DNA of 55,562 bases, taken from assembly GCA_021795715.1 (NCBI GenBank), contig JAJYPD010000014.1, positions 1 to 55,562 on the forward strand, written 5' to 3'. This document shows positions 26,887 through 36,300 of this stretch, in pieces. Numbering within the stretch: position 1 is the first letter of the stretch; every line of letters begins with the position of its first letter. The notes beneath the pieces were generated by a model, which did not search any database, was not told the DNA's origin, and saw nothing but the letters and a program-made list of their open reading frames with translations. The DNA comes from Pseudomonadota bacterium. GTDB lineage: Bacteria; Pseudomonadota; Gammaproteobacteria; Acidiferrobacterales; Acidiferrobacteraceae. Both the position numbers and the translations under genes were made by a program.

Positions 26887-27794
26887 ACGATTACGGCCGC
26901 GTGGCGGTGCTCTACGGTGGGCCCTCGTCCGAGCGCGAGGTCTCTTTAAAGAGTGGGGCCGCCGTCCTTCGGGCCCTGGTGTCCCGTGGCGTCGATGCGC
27001 ACGGTATCGATGTGCAGCCCGACATCGCCAGCCGCCTGCTGGCGGGTGGTTTCAGGCGGGTGTTTCTCGCGCTGCACGGCCGCCTCGGGGAGGACGGGGC
27101 GATCCAGGGTTTCCTGGAGGTCTTGGGTCTGCCCTATACGGGAAGCGGTGTGACCGCGTCGGCAGTCGCCATGGACAAGGCGCTCAGCAAGGCGGTGTGG
27201 GTGGCAGGCGGCGTGCCGACCCCGGAATATGCGCTCATCCGCACGGAGGAGGACATGGCGGCGGCCGCAACGCGGCTCGGCTACCCGCTGATCATAAAGC
27301 CGGTGGCCGAAGGGTCGAGCATCGGCATCACCAAGGTGCGTGACCCCAAAGACCTGCCCGGAGCCTATCGTCTGGCGGCAGACTACGGGCATGTGCTGGC
27401 CGAACGATGCGTGGTGGGCGCGGAGTACACCTGCGCCATACTCGGCGGCCGGGCCTTGCCTGTGATCCGCCTGGAAACGCCGCAGGAATTTTACGACTAC
27501 GAGGCCAAGTACGTCCTCAATACGACGCAATACCACTGTCCGGCAGGACTTGCGCCAGACGAAGAACGGGAGGCGCAGCTCCTTTCCCTGCGCGCCTTCG
27601 AGGCCCTCGGCGCGCAGGGCTGGGGCCGCGTTGACCTGATGCGCGACGCCAAGGGACGGTTCTATGTGCTTGAACTCAATACCGCGCCAGGCATGACCGA
27701 TCACAGTCTCGTGCCCATGGCGGCCCGGGCTGCGGGCCTGTCGTTTGAGGATCTGGTTCTGGCCATTCTCGATCAGGCAGGGGGTGCGCGATGA
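26883..27794 (+). CDS. ddl: D-alanine--D-alanine ligase
   Basis: A 303-residue ATP-grasp ligase that makes D-Ala-D-Ala, the substrate of MurF. Seen are VLYGGPSSEREVSLKSG, LHGRLGEDGAIQG, PYTGSGVTASAVAMDK, KPVAEGSSIGITKV and the Mg-binding LELNTAPGMTDHSLVP. It is of DdlB type by length and position. It overlaps murB and ftsQ by ATGA. Confidence 0.96.
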   Translation: MNDYGRVAVLYGGPSSEREVSLKSGAAVLRALVSRGVDAHGIDVQPDIASRLLAGGFRRVFLALHGRLGEDGAIQGFLEVLGLPYTGSGVTASAVAMDKALSKAVWVAGGVPTPEYALIRTEEDMAAAATRLGYPLIIKPVAEGSSIGITKVRDPKDLPGAYRLAADYGHVLAERCVVGAEYTCAILGGRALPVIRLETPQEFYDYEAKYVLNTTQYHCPAGLAPDEEREAQLLSLRAFEALGAQGWGRVDLMRDAKGRFYVLELNTAPGMTDHSLVPMAARAAGLSFEDLVLAILDQAGGAR

Positions 27795-28567
27795 GCGTCG
27801 TGAGCGGTGAAATCCGCCCCCGCCGCAGCGATGCGCGCGGCGGCGAGGGCCGGTTTCATCGTCTGCGCTCACGGCGGACCGGAATCATGCTCGCCATTAT
27901 CCTCCCGGTCATGGCCGGCGGCCTGGCCGTGCACCGCCTGTTGGCGCCCGGGCGCTTTCCTGTGCGCATGGTGCGTTTTGTCGGGCACTTCCCGCGCGTC
28001 CCGCGGGACCGTCTGGTTGCCGCGGTAAGCCCCTTCATGCATGCGAATTTTTACGCCCTGGATCTGGCCGCAGTGGCGGCGGCCGTGCGGACCGTGCCGT
28101 GGGCGGCGCATGTCAGTGTCACGCGCCGCTTTCCGCGCACACTCGATATTGTGTTGCGCGACCAGAAGCTCGTCGCGCAATGGGCAGGCGGCGGGTTCGT
28201 GAATGCGCGGGGTGCGCAGATTCACCTAGACGGCGTCGGAAAGCCCGCCGGCCTCCCCATTTTCTATGGACCGAAGGGCGACGAAAGTCAGATGCTCAGC
28301 CGTTATCAGCAGTTCAGTACCATTCTCGCGCCGCGGTCTTTGACTATTACAAGGCTGTGGTTGTCAGCCCGTCAGGCGTGGCGTGCCCGATTGGGAGACG
28401 GTGTGACGATCGTGTTGGGGCGCCGGCCCCATGCACGCCTCGTGCGCCTGGTGCAGGTCTTCCCGCAACTGGCTGCGCAGATCCCGCACATGCGCAGTAT
28501 CGACCTCCGCTACACGAATGGCTTCGCGGTCCGGTGGCGCAAAGGCCCTGGGGACACACATGGTTAG
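27791..28567 (+). CDS. ftsQ: Cell division protein FtsQ
   Basis: A 258-residue bitopic division protein: a basic cytoplasmic tail (about 1-32), one membrane helix (about 33-50), a POTRA domain starting FPVRMVRFVGHF (about 55-125, with TRRFPRTLDIVLRD) and a periplasmic beta domain. FtsQ docks FtsB/FtsL and links early and late divisome proteins. Overlaps ddl (ATGA) and ftsA (8 nt). Confidence 0.92.
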   Translation: MSVVSGEIRPRRSDARGGEGRFHRLRSRRTGIMLAIILPVMAGGLAVHRLLAPGRFPVRMVRFVGHFPRVPRDRLVAAVSPFMHANFYALDLAAVAAAVRTVPWAAHVSVTRRFPRTLDIVLRDQKLVAQWAGGGFVNARGAQIHLDGVGKPAGLPIFYGPKGDESQMLSRYQQFSTILAPRSLTITRLWLSARQAWRARLGDGVTIVLGRRPHARLVRLVQVFPQLAAQIPHMRSIDLRYTNGFAVRWRKGPGDTHG

Positions 28568-29801
28568 GAAAAACGATGCACGGCTGGTGGTCGGACTCGA
28601 TATCGGCACGTCGAAGGTTCTGGCGATTGTCGGCGAGGTCTCCGACAGCGGCGAGATCGAAATCATCGGTGTGGGCCACCAGCCATCCCGTGGCCTGAAG
28701 AAGGGTGTCGTGGTCAACATCGAGTCGACGGTCCAGTCGATCCAAAGGGCGATCGAAGAGGCGGAACTGATGGCCGGCTGCCAGATTCACTCCGTCTACG
28801 CCGGCATCGCCGGCAGCCACATCAATTCGCTCAATTCGCACGGCATCGTCGCCATCAAGAACAAGGAGGTGGCAGACAGCGATGTGGCGCGCGTCCTCGA
28901 GGCGGCGCGTGCCCTGCCCATTCCCGCAGACCAAAAGATCCTCCATATCCTGCCCCAGGAATACATCATCGACCGGCAGGAGGGCGTACGCGAGCCCATC
29001 GGCATGTCCGGGGTGCGTCTCGAAGCGAAGGTTCACATCGTTACCGGTGCCGTGAGCGCTGCCCAGAACATCATCAAGTGTGTGCGCCGCTGTGGCCTCG
29101 AGGTCGACGACATCATTTTGGAGCAGCTCGCCTCCAGCATGTCGGTGCTGACCGAGGACGAAAAGGAATTGGGCGTCTGTCTCGTTGATATCGGGGGTGG
29201 CACCACCGACATTTCCGTGTTTACCCAGGGCGCCATCCGGCACACGGCCGTGATACCGATAGCGGGCGATCAGGTGACAAACGATATCGCGGTGGCGCTG
29301 CGGACACCGACCCAGCACGCCGAAGACATCAAGAAGAAGTATGGCTGCGCATACGGGCAGATGGTGGAGGATGGGGTGGTCGAGGTGCCGAGTGTCGGCG
29401 AGAGGGCGCCACGCAAGCTGTCGCGCCGGACGCTTGCCGAAGTCGTCGAGCCCCGCATTACGGAACTCTACGAACTGGTGGGCGAGGACCTGCGCAAGAG
29501 CGGATTCGCCGATCTGCTGGGTTCGGGCATCGTGCTGACGGGCGGCAGCGCAAAGATGGAAGGGATGGTGGAACTCGCAGAAGAGGTCTTCCATACACCG
29601 GTGCGGCTGGGCGCGCCCCAGTACGTGGGCGGATTAAGCGGCGTCGTACACAACCCGATCTTCGCGACCGGAGTTGGACTTGTTCTATTTGGCAACAAAC
29701 AGACTGCCAATGCGAAATTCGAACCGGCCGGCCGGGCCATGCCGACCCGTCTACAGGACATCTGGGGTCGCATGAGGAGCTGGTTCCAGGGGAATTTTTA
29801 A
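28560..29801 (+). CDS. ftsA: Cell division protein FtsA
   Basis: A 413-residue actin-fold ATPase that tethers FtsZ to the membrane. Seen are VVGLDIGTSKVLAIVGEV (phosphate 1), the 1C-domain stretch IAGSHINSLNSHG, CLVDIGGGTTDISVF (phosphate 2) and VLTGGSAKMEG (adenosine). The C-terminal IWGRMRSWFQGNF is an amphipathic membrane-targeting helix. ATG at 28560 is inside ftsQ; the longer frame upstream is shadow. ftsZ follows after 65 nt. Confidence 0.97.
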   Translation: MVRKNDARLVVGLDIGTSKVLAIVGEVSDSGEIEIIGVGHQPSRGLKKGVVVNIESTVQSIQRAIEEAELMAGCQIHSVYAGIAGSHINSLNSHGIVAIKNKEVADSDVARVLEAARALPIPADQKILHILPQEYIIDRQEGVREPIGMSGVRLEAKVHIVTGAVSAAQNIIKCVRRCGLEVDDIILEQLASSMSVLTEDEKELGVCLVDIGGGTTDISVFTQGAIRHTAVIPIAGDQVTNDIAVALRTPTQHAEDIKKKYGCAYGQMVEDGVVEVPSVGERAPRKLSRRTLAEVVEPRITELYELVGEDLRKSGFADLLGSGIVLTGGSAKMEGMVELAEEVFHTPVRLGAPQYVGGLSGVVHNPIFATGVGLVLFGNKQTANAKFEPAGRAMPTRLQDIWGRMRSWFQGNF

Positions 29802-29866
29802 AAACAGCAGTGGGGTGTGGGGTGGTTGGATAACGAGAGTGCATTCTGCTAATAGGAGACGAGGAT

Positions 29867-31000
29867 ATGTTTGAAATAGTGGATGCTGGCGGCCAGCAGG
29901 CCGTCATAAAGGTCATCGGGGTGGGTGGTGGCGGCGGCAACGCCATCGACTACATGATGCGTTCGAACATCGAGGGCGTGGAATTTATCGTTGCGAACAC
30001 GGATGCGCAGGCTATCAAGCGGTCGGCGGCCAATCTCGTCTTGCAGCTCGGATCCAACCTGACCAAGGGGTTGGGGGCGGGTGCCGACCCGGCCATTGGC
30101 CGTCAGGCCGCGGTTGAGGACCGGGACCGGATAGCCGAAGCCCTGGCCGGCGCCGACATGGTATTCATTACCGCCGGCATGGGTGGCGGTACGGGCACGG
30201 GCGCAGCCCCGGTGGTCGCACAGATCGCCAAGGATCAAGGGATCCTGACGGTGGCGGTGATCACGAAGCCCTTCCCGTTCGAGGGGCGCAAGCGCATGGC
30301 GGTTGCCGATCAGGGCATTCGCGACTTGAGCGAGTACGTGGACTCGATCATCACGATACCGAACGAGAAGCTGCTGGCAGTCGTCGGCCGCGACATGACC
30401 TTGCTGGACGCATTCGGGCGCGCCAACCAGGTCCTGCAGGGGGCCGTGCAGGGCATTGCCGAGCTGATTACGCGGCCGGGCCACATCAACGTCGATTTCG
30501 CCGACGTGCGGACTGTCATGTCGGAGATGGGCATGGCGATGATGGGATCGGCGGTGGCCCGCGGTCCGGAGCGCGCGCAGGAGGCGGCCCGGGCGGCGAT
30601 TTCCAGTCCGCTGCTCGAGGATATCGACATCGCCGGGGCGCGGGGCATGCTCGTCAATGTGACCGCGGGGGCCAATATGTCCATTGGCGAATTCGCGGAG
30701 GTGGGCGATACCATCAAGGAGTTTGCCTCCGAGGATGCCACCGTGGTGATCGGCACGGCGTTCGATCCGGATATGAATGACGAAATGCGGGTCACGGTGG
30801 TTGCGACAGGGCTCGGCCAAGGGCAGAAGCGGGCCGCCACCCTGAAGGTTGCGGCCAAGGGGGGCACAATGGCCCCGGATTACGATCAGCTGGACACTCC
30901 GACCATCATCCGCAACCGGCGGGATCGGGGGCGGCCGGCAGAGACGATGGGAGCGGACTACCTGGATATTCCCGCTTTCTTGCGGCGCCAGGCGGACTAG
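29867..31000 (+). CDS. ftsZ: Cell division GTPase FtsZ
   Basis: A 377-residue tubulin homologue that forms the Z ring. The GTP-binding G-box GGGTGTG is at 106-112, with VGGGGGNA near residue 20 and the synergy-loop region NVDFADVRTVM. The conserved C-terminal tail DIPAFLRRQAD is the FtsA/ZipA-binding peptide. AGGAG (29856-29860) precedes the ATG. The 65-nt gap after ftsA is the only non-overlapping junction in mraZ-ftsZ and includes a G-rich run (29811-29829). Confidence 0.98.
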   Translation: MFEIVDAGGQQAVIKVIGVGGGGGNAIDYMMRSNIEGVEFIVANTDAQAIKRSAANLVLQLGSNLTKGLGAGADPAIGRQAAVEDRDRIAEALAGADMVFITAGMGGGTGTGAAPVVAQIAKDQGILTVAVITKPFPFEGRKRMAVADQGIRDLSEYVDSIITIPNEKLLAVVGRDMTLLDAFGRANQVLQGAVQGIAELITRPGHINVDFADVRTVMSEMGMAMMGSAVARGPERAQEAARAAISSPLLEDIDIAGARGMLVNVTAGANMSIGEFAEVGDTIKEFASEDATVVIGTAFDPDMNDEMRVTVVATGLGQGQKRAATLKVAAKGGTMAPDYDQLDTPTIIRNRRDRGRPAETMGADYLDIPAFLRRQAD

Positions 31001-31178
31001 TCCCGTTTGTCGGCTGAAGTTCGCCGTCGGGGACCCGCGTGGCCGGCGTTCTGGACAGGTGGGCCGTTTGTCTTTACAGTTTAACATGACGCTGATCGCT
31101 TGGTGATGCCGCACAGGGACGGTCCGGCGGGGTTGGCAGGCAAGCCGTTTGTGTATGGTTTATTGCTCGGAAGTACCC

Positions 31179-32090
31179 ATGATCAAACAAAGAACACTGA
31201 AGAATGTCATTAGGGCGACGGGCGTCGGATTGCATACGGGGGACAAGGTTTATTTGACGTTGCGGCCGGCACCGGCCGACAGCGGCATCGTTTTTCGCCG
31301 CGTGGATACGCCCAGCCTGATCGAGGTGCGCGCCTGTCCGGAGAATGTCAGCGACACGCGGTTGTCGACGACGCTCGAACACAACGGGGCACGCATCTCG
31401 ACCGTGGAGCACTTGATGTCTGCTTTTGCGGGCCTCGGGATCGACAACGCCTATGTCGACCTGACCGCGGCGGAGGTGCCGATCATGGATGGCAGCGCGG
31501 GTCCGTTCGTATTCCTGATCCAGTCGGCAGGAATCGAGGAGCAAAACGCGCCGAAGCGCTTCATGCGCATACGCAAGACGATCGAGATCGAAGAAGGGGG
31601 AAAGTGGGTGCGATTTGAGCCATGGGATGGCTTCAAGGTCGCCTTTTCCATTGATTTTGATCACCCGATATTCCGCAATTCGACCCAGGTCGCATGCATT
31701 GATTTTTCAACCACCTCCTTTGTCAAGGAAATCAGCCGCGCCCGTACCTTCGGGTTCATGAAGGAGCTGGAGGCGCTGCGTGCCGATGGTCTGGCGCGCG
31801 GGGGCGGTCTTGACAACGCGATCGTCATGGACGATTTCCGGATATTGAACGAAGACGGCCTTCGCTATGAGGATGAGTTCGTCAAGCATAAAATTCTCGA
31901 CGCCATCGGCGATCTGTATCTGCTTGGCCATCCACTGATCGGGTCCTTCAGCGCCTACAAGTCGGGGCATGCCCTGAACAACCGGCTGCTGCGGACCCTG
32001 GTGGCCGATGCCGACGCCTGGGAACTTGTGTCCTTTGCGGAATCGGACCGGCCGGCGGTATCGTTCACCCACGCCGTATCGGCGGTTTGA
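31179..32090 (+). CDS. lpxC: UDP-3-O-acyl-N-acetylglucosamine deacetylase LpxC
   Basis: A 303-residue zinc deacetylase, the committed step of lipid A synthesis. It opens [19 protein letters not shown]. Zinc ligands by family are His 78 (STVEHLMSA), His 237 and Asp 241 ([10 protein letters not shown]); the later SGHALNN His is the catalytic one. Length matches E. coli (305). The ATG at 31179 is chosen because it opens the conserved N-terminus; the ribosome binding site is weak. The 178-nt gap after ftsZ holds no gene; a separate lpxC promoter is likely but not clear. Confidence 0.97.
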   Translation: MIKQRTLKNVIRATGVGLHTGDKVYLTLRPAPADSGIVFRRVDTPSLIEVRACPENVSDTRLSTTLEHNGARISTVEHLMSAFAGLGIDNAYVDLTAAEVPIMDGSAGPFVFLIQSAGIEEQNAPKRFMRIRKTIEIEEGGKWVRFEPWDGFKVAFSIDFDHPIFRNSTQVACIDFSTTSFVKEISRARTFGFMKELEALRADGLARGGGLDNAIVMDDFRILNEDGLRYEDEFVKHKILDAIGDLYLLGHPLIGSFSAYKSGHALNNRLLRTLVADADAWELVSFAESDRPAVSFTHAVSAV

Positions 32091-32109
32091 CCTACAGGAC
32101 GTACTACGC

Positions 32110-32610
32110 ATGAAGGGACCTGATTTGGCGCGCACAACGGTCCTGATCGTCGGGCGCCGGCGCCCCTGGAAGAAGCAGTTTCTCCTGACGGGGCGGCGGT
32201 GGCAGTTGGGTTTGGGCATCGTCGCCCTCGTCGTGCCGCTGACGCTGACGGTCGTCACCTACCAGATGTGGAATGCGTGGGCGGTCTCCGCGGCATCGGC
32301 AAACCCAGGCTCTGACTACCGGGCGCTTGCCCGCCAGGTGGCCGTCATTTCCACCAGTACCCAGGCAGGGCTTGGTGTTCTGAACAGCGAATTGGGCGCG
32401 CTGGCGGATAACGCGGCCCGCCTGTCGGGCCTGCGTGACCGTATCATCGGCAGCATGGGTCTGGCGCCGGTGGCCTTCCGTGTGCATCGCGCGGTGGAAA
32501 GCCGGACGAAGGCCGCAACCCCTCCCGCTTTGGGCCTCATGAGTTCCTTGCGCCAGCTCGCGGCCCAATTGCGTCAGCAGGCGCACATAAACGGCCAGAG
32601 ATCGACATGA
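32110..32610 (+). CDS. Hypothetical bitopic coiled-coil protein paired with the M23 peptidase
   Basis: A 166-residue protein with no family that I recognise. It has a basic cytoplasmic end (about 1-30, with RRRPWKKQ and GRRWQ), one membrane helix (about 32-50) and an Ala/Leu-rich periplasmic segment that could form a coiled coil (about 70-166), ending in QLAAQLRQQAH. There are no cysteines or catalytic motifs. The plan basic end, membrane helix and Leu-rich helix repeats that of the N-terminal half of the next protein, without the peptidase domain. Its stop overlaps the start of the M23 gene (ATGA). A regulator or partner of that peptidase is my inference. Confidence 0.7.
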   Translation: MKGPDLARTTVLIVGRRRPWKKQFLLTGRRWQLGLGIVALVVPLTLTVVTYQMWNAWAVSAASANPGSDYRALARQVAVISTSTQAGLGVLNSELGALADNAARLSGLRDRIIGSMGLAPVAFRVHRAVESRTKAATPPALGLMSSLRQLAAQLRQQAHINGQRST

Positions 32611-33527
32611 ACATCATCATCATGCGCGACGGGCTTGCGCGTCCGCTCACGGTGTCCATCGAGCGGATCCTCGCCATGATGGCCGCGCTGCTCATACTCC
32701 CCGTCGCCTTGGGCAGCGCCCTTTTCTGGCTGCACGCATGGCACGTCCGGCGCAGTGGCACGGGGCGTCTGGGGGGTACCACCGTGCAGCGCGAGGCCGC
32801 CGAGGTGCAACAGCTGCAGATGAGCAGCCGCGATACCCTGGCGCAGCTGGCCCGCCAGGTGGGGCGGCTGACCGCGCAGGCGAGTCAGCTCGACGCCATG
32901 GGCGCCCGTCTGCGCCAGCTCGCCGGGTTGCCGGCGGCGCCCGCGCGGGCGCAAGTGGCCGCTCCGCTTAGGGCCGGGTGGCATGCGGCCTCCCTGAATC
33001 CCAATGTCAATGTGGCGGCCCTCCAGGCCCTGGCGGGCGAGCTCGCCCGCCAACTGGGGCAGCGCCAGGTGGAACTGGCTGCCCTGACGCACGTCCTGGC
33101 CGCGCACGCGGTGCGCCGGATGACGACGCCTGGCGGGTGGCCGGTGCGGGGCGGGTGGATTTCTTCACCCTTCGGGCCGCGGCCTGACCCCTTTACCGGG
33201 CGGCCGGGCTTTCATCCCGGCGTCGACATCGCAGCGCCCGTGGGGACGCCGGTGCGGGCGATGGCGGCGGGGATCGTGATCTTCGCCCAGACGGACGGGG
33301 GGTTTGGCCGCCTCGTCAAGGTGTTCGACGGCCGGGGAGAAGTCACCATGTACGCACACTTGAGTGCGGCCTATGTGCATACCGGCGAGGTCGTCCATAA
33401 GGGAACGCTGATTGGACGGGTGGGCGACACCGGCTATTCGACTGGTCCGCACCTCCACTTCGAGGTCACCCTGAACGGTATGCCCATCAACCCGATCGGT
33501 TTTCTTCACCTCGCAGACCGGCATTAG
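32607..33527 (+). CDS. Membrane-anchored M23 (LytM) family peptidase
   Basis: A 306-residue protein: one membrane helix (about 20-43), a helical Gln/Leu-rich stalk (about 58-170), then a LytM domain (about 178-300). The zinc and catalytic residues of active M23 endopeptidases are all present: His 203 and Asp 207 (FHPGVDIAAP), His 251 (MYAHLS), and His 282/His 284 (GPHLHFEV). It should cut peptide cross-links in periplasmic peptidoglycan. An M23 peptidase gene between lpxC and secA is common in proteobacteria. It is coupled to the upstream coiled-coil protein. Confidence 0.9.
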   Translation: MNIIIMRDGLARPLTVSIERILAMMAALLILPVALGSALFWLHAWHVRRSGTGRLGGTTVQREAAEVQQLQMSSRDTLAQLARQVGRLTAQASQLDAMGARLRQLAGLPAAPARAQVAAPLRAGWHAASLNPNVNVAALQALAGELARQLGQRQVELAALTHVLAAHAVRRMTTPGGWPVRGGWISSPFGPRPDPFTGRPGFHPGVDIAAPVGTPVRAMAAGIVIFAQTDGGFGRLVKVFDGRGEVTMYAHLSAAYVHTGEVVHKGTLIGRVGDTGYSTGPHLHFEVTLNGMPINPIGFLHLADRH

Positions 33528-33538
33528 CCGCGCAAGTG

Positions 33539-33567
33539 TTCAAGTAAACCCGCTTTTCCGCCATAAT
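33539..33567 (+). promoter_or_regulatory. Candidate secA promoter
   Basis: TTCAAG (33539-33544) and CATAAT (33562-33567) are 17 nt apart. The -10 is good; the -35 matches TTGACA at only three positions. A start near 33574 would lie downstream of the ATG at 33566 and so supports the SecA start at 33596. Confidence 0.4.
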
Positions 33568-33595
33568 GCGCCTTTACTTCAGCGCGCAGAAAAAA

Positions 33596-36277
33596 ATGGC
33601 CGTAAACGTCTTCAGTAAATTCTTTGGCAGCCGCAACGACCGCCTCATCCGCCGCATGCGGCAGAAGCTGGCGCTCGTCAACGCCCTGGAAAGCCAGATC
33701 GCTCCGCTCCCGGACGAGGCGCTCGCCGCCAAGACCGCCGAGTTTCGTGAACGGCTCGGGCGCGGGGAATCCGCCAATGACCTCCTGCCGGAGGCCTTCG
33801 CGACCGTCCGTGAGGCGGCCAAGCGCACGTTGGGCATGCGTCATTTCGACGTACAGCTGATCGGTGGCATGGCGCTCCATGACGGGAAGATCGCGGAGAT
33901 GCGCACCGGCGAAGGCAAGACGCTGGTGGCCACCCTCGCCGCCTACCTGAACGCGCTGTCTGGAAAGGGTGTGCACGTGGTGACGGTCAATGACTATCTT
34001 GCGCGCCGTGACGCCGACTGGATGGGCCGTGTCTACCGCTTTCTCGGGCTCACCGTGGGCGTCGTCGTGTCGACGCTGGATGGTCCGGCCAGGCGCGAGG
34101 CGTATGCCGCAGACATCACCTACGGCACGAACAATGAGTTTGGCTTTGACTATCTCCGCGACAACATGGCGTTCAGCGCCGATGAGCGCGTCCAGCGTCC
34201 GTTGCATTTTGCGATCGTAGACGAGGTCGATTCCATCCTGATCGACGAAGCGCGCACGCCGCTCATCATCTCAGGGCCCACCGAAGAAAATACCGATCTC
34301 TACGCGCGCATAGACGCCATCGTTCCGAAACTGAAGAAACAGGAGAGCGAAGAGGGAGCCGGTGATTTTACGGTTGATGAAAAGGCCAAGCAGGTCTATC
34401 TCACCGAAGCGGGCCATGAAACGGCCGAGCGCCTGCTTGCCAAGGCCGGCCTGCTGGTAGACGACAGCGGCCTGTACGACGTCGCGAACATCAGCCTTCT
34501 GCACCACCTGAACGCGGCACTGCGCGCCCATGTGCTGTTTCATCGCGAGGTGGACTACATCATTTCCGACGGGCAGGTCGTCATTGTCGACGAATTCACC
34601 GGCCGCATGATGCCGGGACGGCGCTGGGGGGATGGCCTGCACCAGGCGATCGAGGCCAAGGAGAAGGTGGCGATCCAGAATGAAAACCAGACTCTGGCCT
34701 CCATCACCTTCCAGAACTACTTCCGTCTCTACGAAAAGCTCGCCGGCATGACCGGTACAGCCGATACCGAAGCCGCCGAGTTTGCCGAAATCTACAATCT
34801 GGAGGTCGCCATCATCCCCACCCACAGGTCCGCGATTCGCGAGGACACGGGGGACAAGGTCTACCGGACGGCCGCCGAAAAGCACGCAGCGATCATCGCC
34901 GAGATCCGTGAGGCGCACAAGCAGGGGCAGCCGGTCCTGGTCGGAACGGCATCGATCGAGCATTCGGAACACCTGTCTGCGCTTCTCAAGCAGGAGAAGA
35001 TTCCGCACGAGGTGCTCAATGCCAAGCAGCACGAGCGTGAGGCCCACATCATCGCCGAAGCCGGCCGCGAAGGGGCGGTGACGATCGCCACGAACATGGC
35101 TGGCCGCGGAACGGACATCGTTCTTGGCGGCAACCCGGAAATGGAGCTCGCCGGCGCGCAGACCGAGGCGGAACGCGAGCAGATCCGGGCGCGCTGGCAG
35201 GAACGGCACGACCGTGTGGTCGCCGCCGGCGGTTTGCGGGTGATCGGCACCGAGCGCCATGAGTCGCGCCGCATCGACAACCAGCTGCGTGGCCGGTCCG
35301 GGCGCCAGGGTGATCCGGGCATGACGCGTTTTTATCTGTCGCTCGAAGACAACCTGATGCGCATCTTCGGCTCCGACCGGGTCGCCGGTCTCATGGAACG
35401 GCTCGGCATGGAAGAGGGCGACGCCATCGAGCATCCCTGGGTCACCAAGGCCATCGAAAACGCCCAGCGCAAGGTCGAGGCGCACAACTTCGACATGCGC
35501 AAGCAGTTGCTCGAATACGACGATGTCGCCAACGACCAGCGCAAGGTCATCTACGACCAGCGCAACAAGCTGCTGGTGGTCGAGGATGTGAGTGCGAGTG
35601 TCGCTGCCATTCACAAAGACGTCGTCTCGGAACTGGTCAGCGAGCACGTGCCGCCCGACAGCTTCGAGGAGCAGTGGGACATACCGGGTCTCGTCGAAAC
35701 GCTTTCGCGCGAACTCATGCTGGTGCTGCCCATCGAGCAGTGGCTGAAGGATGACCCGGCGCTCGACGAAGACGGCCTGCGTACCCGCATTCAGGAGGAG
35801 GCCGAAAAGAGTTATGCCGCAAAGACCGCGGCGCTCGGTGCCGAAACGATGCGCCACCTGGAGAAGGCGGTCATGCTGCAGGTGCTGGATATGCAGTGGA
35901 AGGATCATCTGGCGGCGATGGACCACCTGCGCCAGGGCATTCATCTGCGCGGTTACGCGCAAAAGAGCCCCCAGCAGGAATTCAAGCGGGAAGCCTTCGA
36001 GCTCTTTTCCGACATGCTGGACCGGATCAAGCGGGAGGTCATCACGACCATCATGCAGGTGCAGGTGCAGGATGAGGCGGACATCGATCTTTTCGACGAA
36101 CAGCGGCGCATGCCGGGCGCGGCCATCTACGAGCACCCAAGCGTCATGGTCGACGAAGGGGACGGGAATCTGGCGGTGCAGACCGTCGTGCGCGCCGCCC
36201 CGAAGGTCGGGCGCAACGACCCCTGCCCGTGCGGATCGGGGAAGAAATACAAGCAGTGCCACGGTAAGCTCGCCTAG
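33596..36277 (+). CDS. secA: Preprotein translocase ATPase SecA
   Basis: An 893-residue motor ATPase that drives preproteins through SecYEG. Walker A is MRTGEGKT (102-109), followed by [13 protein letters not shown] and the [16 protein letters not shown] helicase motif; later [13 protein letters not shown] and [10 protein letters not shown]. The C-terminal zinc-binding [14 protein letters not shown] binds SecB. The ATG at 33596 matches the conserved N-terminus (KFFGSRNDR, compare E. coli KVFGSRNDR); an in-frame ATG at 33566 is possible but overlaps the candidate promoter. No secM precedes it. Confidence 0.97.
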   Translation: MAVNVFSKFFGSRNDRLIRRMRQKLALVNALESQIAPLPDEALAAKTAEFRERLGRGESANDLLPEAFATVREAAKRTLGMRHFDVQLIGGMALHDGKIAEMRTGEGKTLVATLAAYLNALSGKGVHVVTVNDYLARRDADWMGRVYRFLGLTVGVVVSTLDGPARREAYAADITYGTNNEFGFDYLRDNMAFSADERVQRPLHFAIVDEVDSILIDEARTPLIISGPTEENTDLYARIDAIVPKLKKQESEEGAGDFTVDEKAKQVYLTEAGHETAERLLAKAGLLVDDSGLYDVANISLLHHLNAALRAHVLFHREVDYIISDGQVVIVDEFTGRMMPGRRWGDGLHQAIEAKEKVAIQNENQTLASITFQNYFRLYEKLAGMTGTADTEAAEFAEIYNLEVAIIPTHRSAIREDTGDKVYRTAAEKHAAIIAEIREAHKQGQPVLVGTASIEHSEHLSALLKQEKIPHEVLNAKQHEREAHIIAEAGREGAVTIATNMAGRGTDIVLGGNPEMELAGAQTEAEREQIRARWQERHDRVVAAGGLRVIGTERHESRRIDNQLRGRSGRQGDPGMTRFYLSLEDNLMRIFGSDRVAGLMERLGMEEGDAIEHPWVTKAIENAQRKVEAHNFDMRKQLLEYDDVANDQRKVIYDQRNKLLVVEDVSASVAAIHKDVVSELVSEHVPPDSFEEQWDIPGLVETLSRELMLVLPIEQWLKDDPALDEDGLRTRIQEEAEKSYAAKTAALGAETMRHLEKAVMLQVLDMQWKDHLAAMDHLRQGIHLRGYAQKSPQQEFKREAFELFSDMLDRIKREVITTIMQVQVQDEADIDLFDEQRRMPGAAIYEHPSVMVDEGDGNLAVQTVVRAAPKVGRNDPCPCGSGKKYKQCHGKLA

Positions 36278-36300
36278 GCGCAAGGGAAAGAGGGAACAGT

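Noticed and set aside
34271-36283. Open frame of 670 codons on the minus strand, antisense to secA
   Set aside because: It lies wholly within secA, has no recognisable domain, and results from the GC-rich third positions of the sense gene.
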